From Arcobacteraceae bacterium (GTDB lineage Bacteria > Campylobacterota > Campylobacteria > Campylobacterales > Arcobacteraceae): a stretch of 64,000 bases of DNA. The stretch's first letter is position 1. Every line of letters begins with the position of its first letter. This document shows positions 32,966 to 41,662 of the stretch, piece after piece. The translations under genes and the position numbers were made by a program. The stretch spans positions 99,225 through 163,224 of the forward strand of contig JAGLOP010000003.1 in the NCBI GenBank assembly GCA_023138835.1, read 5' to 3'. The notes below the pieces were generated by a model. The model worked only from the letters and a program-made list of their open reading frames with translations. It was not told the DNA's origin and made no database searches.

Positions 32966-34111
32966 ATGTTTATTAAAAAAATATTTTTATATTTGACAAT
33001 TGCCCTGATATTTAGTTTAAATCTTGATGCAAAAAGCTTTAACAAAGCAGCTACCGTTGAACCCGTATTAATACAAGATGGTAAAGAAAAACTTTGGTGT
33101 CCTGTATGTGGTATGAGCATTAAAATGTTTTATAAAACTTCTCATGCTTCAAAATTGCAAAATGGTACAAAAAGACAATATTGCAGTATGCGATGTTTGG
33201 CTGTTGATATGCAGGAGTATGGAATAGATACAGGTGCTATAGTCGTAGTTGATGCCAAAACGCAAAAACTTATCAATGCAAAAGATGCTTTTTATGTAGT
33301 TGGTTCTAAAATAAGTGGAACTATGAGCAAAGTTTCTAAACTTGCTTTCAAAAAAGAGTCCGATGCAAAAGAATTTATAAAAAACAACAAAGGTAAAGTT
33401 GTAAATTTTGATACTGCTCTAAAAATGGCTCAAAAATCTTTAAAATCTGATATTGCAATGGTTAAAAAGAAAAAAAAGAAAAAAGTTTATCCTAAAGGTA
33501 AAAGAATATTTGAAAAAATGTGCAAGCAAGATATAGATCCAACAAATTATATTGAGATAAATGAACTAAAATCTGCTTTAAAAAACGATCAACTTTGTAA
33601 GCCATTAAAAGAAAAACAACTTCAAGCAACGGCACTTTATCTATGGGAAGTAAAACGACTTGGAGATTTAGGAGAAGTTGAGGGTAAGGTTGTAGTAAAC
33701 GAAGATGAAAAATGTCCTGTATGTGGAATGTTTACTTATAAATATCCAAGATGGGCCGCACAAATCTTCTATAAACACAACGACCATGAACATCATTGGT
33801 CATTTGATGGAGTTAAAGACCTTATGAAATTTTATTTTAACTCTTCTAAATGGGGAAATTATCCTATTGCAAAAAGAGAAAATATCACTAAAATTTTAGT
33901 TACTGATTATTATAGCCAAAAAGGTATAGACGGCACAAAAGCTTTTTATGTGATAAGAAGTGATGTATATGGACCTATGGGGCACGAACTTATACCGTTT
34001 GAGACAGAAGGGGATGCTGAAACTTTTAAAGCTGACCATAGAGGCAGAAGCATTATCAAGTTTGAAGATATAGTTGAAGAAGAGGTTTATAAACTTGATG
34101 TTGATGAGTAA
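32966..34111 (+). CDS. Double-NosL periplasmic protein with haem-less cytochrome-like linker
   Basis: 381 residues, signal peptide (LYLTIALIFSLNLDAKS). NosL domain 1 (about 25-165): CPVCGMSIKMFYKTSHASKL and QYCSMRC, DAFYVVGSKISGTMS. Linker about 165-235: GKRIFEKMCKQDIDP ... QLCKPLKEKQLQATALYLW, a cytochrome-c-like pattern without CxxCH, as in NosL-A. NosL domain 2 (about 240-381): CPVCGMFTYKYPRWAAQIFYKHNDHEHHW split by description, then KAFYVIRSDVYGPMGHELIPF. The His-rich NDHEHHW adds metal ligands. First gene of a five-gene operon with an ABC transporter. Confidence 0.88.
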   Translation: MFIKKIFLYLTIALIFSLNLDAKSFNKAATVEPVLIQDGKEKLWCPVCGMSIKMFYKTSHASKLQNGTKRQYCSMRCLAVDMQEYGIDTGAIVVVDAKTQKLINAKDAFYVVGSKISGTMSKVSKLAFKKESDAKEFIKNNKGKVVNFDTALKMAQKSLKSDIAMVKKKKKKKVYPKGKRIFEKMCKQDIDPTNYIEINELKSALKNDQLCKPLKEKQLQATALYLWEVKRLGDLGEVEGKVVVNEDEKCPVCGMFTYKYPRWAAQIFYKHNDHEHHWSFDGVKDLMKFYFNSSKWGNYPIAKRENITKILVTDYYSQKGIDGTKAFYVIRSDVYGPMGHELIPFETEGDAETFKADHRGRSIIKFEDIVEEEVYKLDVDE

Positions 34112-34113
34112 AA

Positions 34114-34437
34114 ATGATTAAAAAAAGCTTCTATCTTTTTTATATTATTGGTGGATTATTAAGCATATTAATAATCCAAACTACCTATTTAATAAATACC
34201 AAATCAATGACAAATGAGGTATTAAATAAAAAAATGAACTTTATAAAAATCACAGGGCTTCCTGATTTAGCGATATCAACAGAAGCTACATATATAAGGC
34301 ATAGAAGTTTAGCTGATATGTTTAGCATATACAAAGATGATGGGAATTTAAGAGAATATTTCCCATCAACATTTACCTATGCCCACTCAACTTTAATAAA
34401 CAATACTCCATCTAGGATAACCAATGATAAAAAATAA
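34114..34437 (+). CDS. Small membrane-anchored hypothetical protein
   Basis: 107 residues: one N-terminal helix (FYLFYIIGGLLSILIIQTTYL) and a periplasmic tail that contains NFIKITGLPDLAISTEATYIRHRSLADMF split by description and YFPSTFTYAHSTL. Two bases after the double-NosL stop, and overlapping the ABC permease start by 14 bases, so it is surely expressed with them. I do not recognise a family; the His and Tyr residues of the tail could take part in substrate handling for the transporter. Confidence 0.75.
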   Translation: MIKKSFYLFYIIGGLLSILIIQTTYLINTKSMTNEVLNKKMNFIKITGLPDLAISTEATYIRHRSLADMFSIYKDDGNLREYFPSTFTYAHSTLINNTPSRITNDKK

Positions 34438-35614
34438 AATCAATTTATATTTAATTCAATATGCAATCAATGCAATTTTAAGACAAAAAAGCAAAAGCTT
34501 TTTTATCACCACAATTTTTACTTTTTTAACATTTCTTTTAACTTCTATATTTTTTATATCACACTCAATTAAATATGAACTTGATTCAACAGTTGATTCT
34601 TTACCGCAGATTACAGTACAAAAAATAAAAGCTGGAAAAGCCTATGATATAGATGTAAGTGTAGTTGATGATATACTGGAATTAGCAGGGGTTAGTGATG
34701 CCGTTGCAAGAGTTTGGGGATATTATTATTTTGAAAATGCAGGGGTTAATTTTACTATTTCAGGAATTGACCAATATGAAAAACAATATAAAGACAGTTT
34801 TGAAGGAATTGTTAAGAAATTTGATATTGAAGAGTTAAGTTCCAATTCTAAAATGCTTGTAGGAAATGGTGTTAAAGAGATTATGGATAAAAATTATTAT
34901 AAAAAATATTTTAATTTTATCAAACCTAATGGAACATTTAAAAGAATTAATATTGGCGGTGTGTTTGACAGTAATACTCAGCTTGAATCAAATGATATGA
35001 TAATATTATCAAAAGATGATGCAAGAGAGATTTTTGATATGGATGAAGAAAAAGCAACTGATATAGTTGTAAAAGTTGCAAACCCTGAAGAGATACCAAC
35101 TATCGTACAAAAGATAAAGCTGCTTCATCCAGATACTAGAATTATTACCAATGAAGATTTAAAAGTAAGCTATCAAAATATATTTGATTATAAAAGCGGG
35201 ATATTTTTAACAATTTTTATCATAGCATTGTTTACATTTTTTATTATAGTTTATGATAAATCAAGTGGATTAAGCAGTGAAGAAAAAAGAGAAATAGGTA
35301 TTTTAAAAGCAATTGGATGGACTGTTGATGATGTACTTAAAGAGAAGTTTTATGAAAGTTTCATTATCTCTTTTATTGCATATTTACTTGGTATTATATT
35401 GGCATTTGGTTTTGTATATTTACTTCAAGCACCGCTTCTTAGAGATATATTTGTAGGATACAGCCAACTTAAAACTACATTTGAGTTACCTTTTGTTTTT
35501 GATTTTCAAACCCTATTTTTGGTATTTTTCTTGAGTGTTCCTATTTATATAGCAGCCACTATTATACCATCTTGGAGAGTAGCAACTCTTGAAACTGACG
35601 AGGTAATCAGATAA
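34424..35614 (+). CDS. MacB/LolC-type ABC transporter permease (FtsX domain)
   Basis: 396 residues. N-terminal helix (FFITTIFTFLTFLLTSIFFIS), large periplasmic MacB-like domain (about 45-255), then three C-terminal helices forming the FtsX permease domain with EEKREIGILKAIGWTVDDVLKEKF split by description, the coupling motif for the ATPase. Type VII ABC systems do mechanical work on periplasmic substrates instead of pumping across the membrane. Overlaps the ATPase start by one base. Confidence 0.9.
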   Translation: MIKNKINLYLIQYAINAILRQKSKSFFITTIFTFLTFLLTSIFFISHSIKYELDSTVDSLPQITVQKIKAGKAYDIDVSVVDDILELAGVSDAVARVWGYYYFENAGVNFTISGIDQYEKQYKDSFEGIVKKFDIEELSSNSKMLVGNGVKEIMDKNYYKKYFNFIKPNGTFKRINIGGVFDSNTQLESNDMIILSKDDAREIFDMDEEKATDIVVKVANPEEIPTIVQKIKLLHPDTRIITNEDLKVSYQNIFDYKSGIFLTIFIIALFTFFIIVYDKSSGLSSEEKREIGILKAIGWTVDDVLKEKFYESFIISFIAYLLGIILAFGFVYLLQAPLLRDIFVGYSQLKTTFELPFVFDFQTLFLVFFLSVPIYIAATIIPSWRVATLETDEVIR

Positions 35615-36282
35615 TGATAAAACTAGAAAATGTAACAAAAATATATGAGATAAATAAAAACAATAAAGTAACAGCTTTAGATGATATCAATTTGAACTTT
35701 AAAGAGGGAGAGTTAATTGTTTTAAAAGGGGCTAGCGGAAGTGGTAAAAGTACTATCCTTTCACTTCTAGCAGCTCTTAGTAAACCAACGACAGGAGAAG
35801 TGATAGTTGATGGGAAAAGAATCTCAAAGCTTCCTGACAATTTTGCAGCACTTTACAGAAGAGAAAATATTGGTTTCATCTTTCAAAAATACAATCTAAT
35901 CCCAACTTTAAGTGTTGAAGATAATATTTTATTACCTCTAGTACCAACTAATCCAGATGAAAATGATGCACTTGAAAAGCTAAATAAAGTTATGGAAAGA
36001 TTTAATATATCTCATAAAAAAGATGCCATCGTACGAAACTTATCAGGTGGTGAACAACAAAGAGTAGCAATAGCAAGAGCTCATATAAATGACCCAAAAA
36101 TCATAATTGCAGATGAACCTACAGCTAACCTTGATGAAAAACTTTCACTTCATTTTATTGAAATCTTACGAGAACTAAAAAAATCAAATAAAACTATAAT
36201 TGTAGCAACTCACGATCCACTATTTTTTAATTTAGATTTTGTAGATAAAATCATTGAAGTACATAACGGGAAAATAGCTTAA
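35614..36282 (+). CDS. ABC transporter ATP-binding protein (LolD/MacB-like)
   Basis: 222 residues with all ATPase motifs: Walker A GASGSGKST near residue 41, Q-loop GFIFQKYNLIPTLSVEDN, signature LSGGEQQRVAIARA near 143, Walker B IIIADEPTANLDE and H-loop VATHD. Subfamily matches LolD/MacB partners of FtsX-type permeases. The start overlaps the permease stop (TAATG) and its stop overlaps the next ATG, so the three genes are translationally coupled. Confidence 0.93.
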   Translation: MIKLENVTKIYEINKNNKVTALDDINLNFKEGELIVLKGASGSGKSTILSLLAALSKPTTGEVIVDGKRISKLPDNFAALYRRENIGFIFQKYNLIPTLSVEDNILLPLVPTNPDENDALEKLNKVMERFNISHKKDAIVRNLSGGEQQRVAIARAHINDPKIIIADEPTANLDEKLSLHFIEILRELKKSNKTIIVATHDPLFFNLDFVDKIIEVHNGKIA

Positions 36283-37241
36283 TGATATTAGCCCCTGAAG
36301 TACTGGCAATATTAATTTTAAATGTTGTCTTTTTATTATTTGGAACAATTGCTTTTTTTCTAAGTCTTAGAATATTTTTTAAATGGGATATTAATTCTAC
36401 TAAAAAATTACAATATTCACTTGAAAAACAAAGCTTCTTAACTGCAACAATCATTAAATACATCTTTGTAATCAAACTACCGTTATTTTTATTTTTTATC
36501 TTTACACTTGATAAAATATCAAATGTTCTAACCGGTGCAATGTGTGCGGCAGGTGTAGTAGATGCAACGGAATTTGGAACATATCTTTTTATACTTAAAA
36601 TTTTAAATATATATCTTTTTGGATTTTGGCTGGTGTTGCATTATTTAGATATAAAAAGTGAGAATCAACCATATACTCGTCTTAAATTTGGTTTTTTTAT
36701 CATAGCATTCTTTGTTTTTGCTGCGGAAATCATACTTGAATGGATTATGTTTAGTGCAATTGATATTGATAAGATGGTTAGTTGCTGTGGTACATTATAT
36801 TCAAGTTCCGCTACATCATATATCTCAAATATATTTTTAATTGATACTGATATTTTATTATTCTTATTTTATGGAAACTTCTTAGCTCTTATTTTATTTT
36901 ATTTCTTAAAACAGAAACAACTTTTTACAATAGCAAATTTATCATTTATCATTATCTCTATCATTAGTCTTATATCATTTTTTGGGACATATATTTATGA
37001 ACTTCCAACACATCATTGTCCATTTTGTTTTTTACAAAAAGATTATTACTATGTAGGTTATTTAATATATACATTACTTTTTGTAGGTACTTTTAATGGG
37101 TTAATTACAGGTTTTGTAAGTGATACTAAAAAATTAAACAATAAATATTATAAGATATCTTTATTATTTAATTTTCTTTATGTTTTATTAGTAAGTGCAT
37201 ATCCAATAATTTATTTTATAAGAAATGGTGTTTGGCTTTAA
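36282..37241 (+). CDS. Cys-containing polytopic membrane protein of unknown function
   Basis: 319 residues, about eight membrane helices. Conserved-looking polar motifs: GAMCAAGVVDATEFG near residue 85, MVSCCGTLYSSSATSYIS near 166, and LPTHHCPFCFLQKDYYYVGY near 245. CCG and HHCPFC are candidate metal or disulfide sites facing the periplasm. No family recognised; the topology recalls VKOR/DsbB-like thiol oxidoreductases, but I cannot show homology. Translationally coupled to the ABC ATPase, last gene of the double-NosL operon. Confidence 0.8.
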   Translation: MILAPEVLAILILNVVFLLFGTIAFFLSLRIFFKWDINSTKKLQYSLEKQSFLTATIIKYIFVIKLPLFLFFIFTLDKISNVLTGAMCAAGVVDATEFGTYLFILKILNIYLFGFWLVLHYLDIKSENQPYTRLKFGFFIIAFFVFAAEIILEWIMFSAIDIDKMVSCCGTLYSSSATSYISNIFLIDTDILLFLFYGNFLALILFYFLKQKQLFTIANLSFIIISIISLISFFGTYIYELPTHHCPFCFLQKDYYYVGYLIYTLLFVGTFNGLITGFVSDTKKLNNKYYKISLLFNFLYVLLVSAYPIIYFIRNGVWL

Positions 37242-37245
37242 AAGC

Positions 37246-39342
37246 CTATTTTATCACATCAGGAAGAGGCTCGGCTAAAAAATATCCTTGAAGACCATCA
37301 AAGTTCAATTCTTTTGTAATATCATATATCTCTTGACTATGAACATACTCCGCTATAATTTTTAAATTCATCTCTTGTAAAAATCTTGCCATATTTCTCA
37401 CTATAATATAAGCATCTTTATCTATATTCATATTTTTGATTAATGAACCGTCTATTTTTACAAAATCAGGTTTTAATTCAATCAAATATGTAAAATTTGA
37501 ATACCCGCTGCCAAAATCATCAATTGCTATTTTTACACCTAAACTTCTCATATCTGTAATAAAATCTCTAACTACATCAAAATTATCAATACTCTCACTC
37601 TCTAAAATTTCTAAAATTAGTTGTGATGATACATTATATTGTATTATCTTTTCTTTTATATATTTTCGTGTTGATTTATTTGATATATCTTCAAATGATA
37701 AATTTATAGAAAAAGAAGTATCACTATCTTGAAAATAACTAAATGACTTATCAATCATAATCTTTGTGATTTGATTATAATATTCAGTTTGTTTAATAAC
37801 AGGTAAAAATATATATGGAGATAAAATAGTTCCATCTGTATTTTTTATCCTTACTAGACATTCATAGCTTGTTTCATCAGATTTTACTATAGCTTGAAAA
37901 AATGGTACAACTCTATTTTCATCAATAGCATTTTTAACAACTTGCGTAATCCTCATATCTTCTTTGTATCTATCTTCTATATGTAATTCTTTAGAATAAA
38001 ATACAACTTGTTCATGTTTCTTTTTAGCATAATTTAAAGCCATATCTGAATGTTCTATCAGCTTTTCAGATGCAACACCTTGAGCAATCCCAACAATACA
38101 TTGCAATACTATATCTAACACTTGTTCATCAACAACAACCTTTAAAGGTTTGTCCAATAAAGAACTTAGTTTTTTACTTATTCTTTCTTTACAATCTTTA
38201 ACTGTTGCTGTTGCATCTTGATTTAAAATTGCAAATTTATCTCCAGAAATTCTAAATACTATATATTGCTCTTCATTAAATAATTTAGTCAAAGCCTTTG
38301 CAAATATTTTCAATATCTCGTCTCCTGCATATTCACCATATATATTATTTATTTTAGAAAACTCTTTAATATCCAAAATAGATAATGCAATTTGCCCATT
38401 ATTATCTTTTACATACTCTTGCAAGGAAACTCTATTTAAAATATTAGTTAGATTGTCATGATATACTTTATAGTTAAGCTCAATATTTTTATCTTGAACT
38501 TGTTTTGTTTTCTTCTGCACATCTATCTCTAAGTCTTTTTGATAATTTAATAATTTTTTATTATAATCTAAAAATATTGTTTGTATCTTACCCATTAATT
38601 TAACCAAAATTAATGCCATAATAATCATAATAATAAAAGAGGTCATTATAAAATTTTGTAATATATCAAAGGATTGTGCATTTAATTCATCTTCTTTTTT
38701 CTTTACAACTTTTTGAATATCATCCAAATATACGCCAGTACCAATCATCCATTGCCATTTATCCAAGCCTATTGCATATCCAAGTTTGGAAGTCAACTGT
38801 TTTGTACTTGGTTTATCCCATAAATAATTTACATACCCACCAGACCTTTTTGCAGCTTTTATTAACTCTCGAACAAAAAATACACCATTTTTATCTTTTA
38901 AATTATATAAATCTTTTCCAACTATATTTGGTTTGATTGGATGCATTAAATTTATACCATCATAATTATTTATAAAAAAATACCCATCCTCTCCAAATCT
39001 TATATTAGATACATCATTCATAATTACCTGTTGAAGTTCTTTTTGTGATAATTTGTCGGATAATTTATTTATTTTATATTGTATATAATTATACACAGTA
39101 TCAATTTCATTTTTAAGCAGCTCTTTTTGACTGTCTACATATCTCTGCTTAATTTGTAAGAGTTCAATTTTATTATTTTGACTAGTTGTATAATAAAACC
39201 CGGAAATACTTATTATTGAAAATATAATTATGCTTATTACAGGAATAATAGAGGTAGTTTTTAAAATTCTTTGTTCATTTCGAGGAAAGTTTGCTTCACA
39301 ACCGCTATTCGCTACTTTTGTCATAATAATTATTTCTTTCAT
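37246..39342 (-). CDS. Cache-GGDEF-EAL signalling protein (c-di-GMP phosphodiesterase, degenerate GGDEF)
   Basis: 698 residues. Helix at ~28-50, a single Cache sensor (RFGEDGYFFINNYDG, LGYAIGLDKWQWMIGTGVYLDD) to ~205, second helix, coiled coil, a GGDEF domain whose motif reads SGDKF (so probably no cyclase activity), and an EAL domain with ECLVRI, DDFGSGYSN, FVKIDGSLI and FDGLQGYFLAEPL intact. It most likely hydrolyses c-di-GMP in response to a small periplasmic ligand. It converges on the preceding operon with only four bases between stops and is not obviously tied to the metal genes. Confidence 0.9.
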   Translation of the reverse strand: MKEIIIMTKVANSGCEANFPRNEQRILKTTSIIPVISIIIFSIISISGFYYTTSQNNKIELLQIKQRYVDSQKELLKNEIDTVYNYIQYKINKLSDKLSQKELQQVIMNDVSNIRFGEDGYFFINNYDGINLMHPIKPNIVGKDLYNLKDKNGVFFVRELIKAAKRSGGYVNYLWDKPSTKQLTSKLGYAIGLDKWQWMIGTGVYLDDIQKVVKKKEDELNAQSFDILQNFIMTSFIIMIIMALILVKLMGKIQTIFLDYNKKLLNYQKDLEIDVQKKTKQVQDKNIELNYKVYHDNLTNILNRVSLQEYVKDNNGQIALSILDIKEFSKINNIYGEYAGDEILKIFAKALTKLFNEEQYIVFRISGDKFAILNQDATATVKDCKERISKKLSSLLDKPLKVVVDEQVLDIVLQCIVGIAQGVASEKLIEHSDMALNYAKKKHEQVVFYSKELHIEDRYKEDMRITQVVKNAIDENRVVPFFQAIVKSDETSYECLVRIKNTDGTILSPYIFLPVIKQTEYYNQITKIMIDKSFSYFQDSDTSFSINLSFEDISNKSTRKYIKEKIIQYNVSSQLILEILESESIDNFDVVRDFITDMRSLGVKIAIDDFGSGYSNFTYLIELKPDFVKIDGSLIKNMNIDKDAYIIVRNMARFLQEMNLKIIAEYVHSQEIYDITKELNFDGLQGYFLAEPLPDVIK

Positions 39343-39431
39343 TTGGATATAGAGAAATTATAACATACTAAAGTCCTATTACGGTCTTAAATATAAGTAA
39401 TTTTTATATTTAGTTGTTTTTATATAAAATA

Positions 39432-39467
39432 ATTAGTTTATATTAACAAAAAATAATATAAACTAAT
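39432..39467. promoter_or_regulatory. Perfect 14-bp inverted repeat upstream of hypothetical-NosL pair
   Basis: Arms ATTAGTTTATATTA (39432-39445) and TAATATAAACTAAT (39454-39467) are exact reverse complements around ACAAAAAA. It sits 34 bases upstream of the ATG at 39502. It could be an operator for a dimeric regulator; a terminator is unlikely since no gene ends here on either strand within 90 bases. Confidence 0.6.
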
Positions 39468-39501
39468 GTATAATTCCAAATAATAAAAAAAAGGAATCAT
39501 T

Positions 39502-39969
39502 ATGTATAAAAATTTATTTTTAGCATTTACTCTAGTTGCAACTTTGATACAATCTACCCTTGCAAATAATTTACCGATTAGAAACCAGGATGTATCACCA
39601 CAACAGTTACAAAAACAAAACAAAGAAATTGTAAAGCTTGCAGCCCAAGCAGAATCAAAAGACTTACCTCAAGTTGTTAATAAATATACTACAATAGTTA
39701 GTATTGAAGCAGTTGATGCAACTATGGTTTATACATTTGAGATAAATACAGGTTCCAAAAGTGATGAAGCAATCATAAATGAAGATCATTCAAAAATGGA
39801 AAGAATAGTTACCGAAGGTATTTGTACTTCATCAAAAAGATTTATGGATGCGCAAATTACAAAAACATATATTTACAAAAGTGCTATATCTAAGAAAAAA
39901 CTATTTCAATTTGATGTAAACCAAGCAATCTGCTTTAAAATATATGGACCTAGATATGGAGATAATTAA
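39502..39969 (+). CDS. Secreted hypothetical protein paired with NosL
   Basis: 155 residues with signal peptide (LAFTLVATLIQSTLANN). The mature part has a Gln/Lys-rich start (DVSPQQLQKQNKEIVKLAAQ), a beta-rich region DATMVYTFEINTGSKSDE, and two Cys (EGICTSSKRF and QAICFKIYG) that could form a disulfide. No family recognised. AAAAGGA precedes the ATG, and its stop overlaps the NosL start (TAATG), so the two proteins are probably made in fixed ratio and work together in the periplasm. Confidence 0.75.
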   Translation: MYKNLFLAFTLVATLIQSTLANNLPIRNQDVSPQQLQKQNKEIVKLAAQAESKDLPQVVNKYTTIVSIEAVDATMVYTFEINTGSKSDEAIINEDHSKMERIVTEGICTSSKRFMDAQITKTYIYKSAISKKKLFQFDVNQAICFKIYGPRYGDN

Positions 39970-40424
39970 TGAATTTAATTAAATTAATTATATTAACTAT
40001 TGGTATTTTATTTTTCAGCTTATCTTTTAGTGGTTGTGAAAAAAAAATTGAAAGTGGTGTGGCTAAAGTACACTGGGATAGAGATATGTGTGCTAGATGT
40101 GTGATGGTTGTAAGTGATAGAAAAAATACAACACAAGTTAGACATCCCGATACCGGTAAAAAATATATGTTTGATGATATTGGTTGTGCTGTTTTATGGT
40201 TTAAAGAGGAAAAACTTGATTGGAAAGACAGAGCAAAAATATGGATAACTGATGTAAATACTGGAAAATGGATAGATGCAAGAACTGCATTTTATGATAC
40301 AGAAAACATTACACCGATGGCTTATGGTTTTAGTGCTCACGCCACTAAAGATACTATTAAAAAAGGTCAAGAGATAATTGATTATAATGAAGTGGTAAAA
40401 AGAGTTATAAAAATAGGAAAATAA
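39969..40424 (+). CDS. NosL-family lipoprotein
   Basis: 151 residues. Lipoprotein signal with FSLSFSGC lipobox near residue 22. Full NosL motif DRDMCARCVMVVSDRK (CxxCxM), then YMFDDIGCAVLWFKEEK and KWIDARTAFYDTENITPMAYGFSA split by description. NosL binds one Cu(I) and takes part in NosZ maturation. It is translationally coupled to the unknown secreted protein upstream and converges on the nosD-like gene with a two-base gap, next to the main nos operon. Confidence 0.92.
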   Translation: MNLIKLIILTIGILFFSLSFSGCEKKIESGVAKVHWDRDMCARCVMVVSDRKNTTQVRHPDTGKKYMFDDIGCAVLWFKEEKLDWKDRAKIWITDVNTGKWIDARTAFYDTENITPMAYGFSAHATKDTIKKGQEIIDYNEVVKRVIKIGK

Positions 40425-40426
40425 CT

Positions 40427-41659
40427 TTATTCCATATGAACTATTGGTTTTGTATCCTCAAGTAGCATAATCGGTTCTACAAACGGAGCTAGATTTGCTA
40501 AAAAATTCATCAATGTCATAACAGGACTTGCATAAAAGAATTTTATTTTATGATTGTAATGCCAAAGTTGATCTGCATATTGATACACTTGATATGGTGT
40601 ATCCCCTATATTATCACTGTTTCTATCAAACCCTGCATATCTATCCCAATAGTTATATTCAATAATATTTGCAGAGGTAAATATTCCCCTTACATCTTTT
40701 ACTATATCATCTATATTTCCAAAGATTTTATTATTTGTAATAGTATTATTTTTTATAGCTTCATGAAAATGGATAGCTTCACCATTATATGAGATTTCAT
40801 TGTTTTTTATATATCTTTGCATCCCCTCTTCTGTATTTTTAGAATCTATATAGATACCTTGTGCATTGTAACTTACAATATTGTTTTCAAAGTGCAAGTT
40901 CGAACATTCCATGATTACTATACCCATTCCTGCTGCGCCTTTTGAGCTTTTGATTTGATTATTTATAATTCTTGAATCTTTTGTACCCATGACCATAATT
41001 GCTACAGAGTTATATTTATATGTATTGTTTTGTACTAAATTTTTTTCGCTTAGATGAATATGCAGTCCAAATCTATTGTTTTTAAAAGTATTATTTATTA
41101 GTTTATTATTATTGGAATATGTTAAAGTTACATCTCTTGAATTTTCTATAATATTATTTTTAATGATATTATTATTGCTGTACCAAATTTTTAGAGCATC
41201 ACCTCTTAAGCTTATATCATTATTTTTTGATGTTATATAATTATTTGATATTATAGAATTTTCAACCATAATCATATCTATACCATATAAAGAATTTAAA
41301 ATCTTACAATCACTTATTTCACAATCTTTTACCTTATTCATAACAATTGCAGAGTCAAGATTTTCCATTCGATTACCGCTATTTGTGATAGTAAGATTCT
41401 TTAAAACAACATTAGAACTATTTATAGTGATAACCTTCCCTTTATTATCACCTTTAATAACTGCTCCATACTTAGTACCTATGATGGTAATAGGTTTATT
41501 TATAACAATCTTTCCCAAATATATCCCATCAGGCAATTTTAATGTTGAGCCGCTAGGAGCGTTATCTATAGCATCTTGTAAAACATTTGCAAAAGTTGAA
41601 GAGATAAAAATCAAAGATAATAAAAATAGCTTTGAAAATAATTTTAAAAATTTATTCAT
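40427..41659 (-). CDS. Second NosD-like right-handed beta-helix protein
   Basis: 410 residues with signal peptide (LFLLSLIFISSTFAN), the NosD start VLQDAIDNAPSGSTLKLPDGIY split by description, and many NNxI/NNTI beta-helix rungs (SNNNIIKNNIIEN, NNNKLINNTFKNN). The C-terminus YADQLWHYNHKIKFFYASPV resembles the nosD product at 48113-49330. NosD is a periplasmic partner of NosFY needed to build the CuZ site. A second copy beside the operon is unusual; neofunctionalisation or a different client is possible. Confidence 0.87.
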   Translation of the reverse strand: MNKFLKLFSKLFLLSLIFISSTFANVLQDAIDNAPSGSTLKLPDGIYLGKIVINKPITIIGTKYGAVIKGDNKGKVITINSSNVVLKNLTITNSGNRMENLDSAIVMNKVKDCEISDCKILNSLYGIDMIMVENSIISNNYITSKNNDISLRGDALKIWYSNNNIIKNNIIENSRDVTLTYSNNNKLINNTFKNNRFGLHIHLSEKNLVQNNTYKYNSVAIMVMGTKDSRIINNQIKSSKGAAGMGIVIMECSNLHFENNIVSYNAQGIYIDSKNTEEGMQRYIKNNEISYNGEAIHFHEAIKNNTITNNKIFGNIDDIVKDVRGIFTSANIIEYNYWDRYAGFDRNSDNIGDTPYQVYQYADQLWHYNHKIKFFYASPVMTLMNFLANLAPFVEPIMLLEDTKPIVHME

Positions 41660-41662
41660 AAC

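Noticed and set aside
37242..37245. Terminator between the converging operons ending at 37241 and 37246
   Set aside because: Only four bases separate the stops and no hairpin with a T-run is visible around them.
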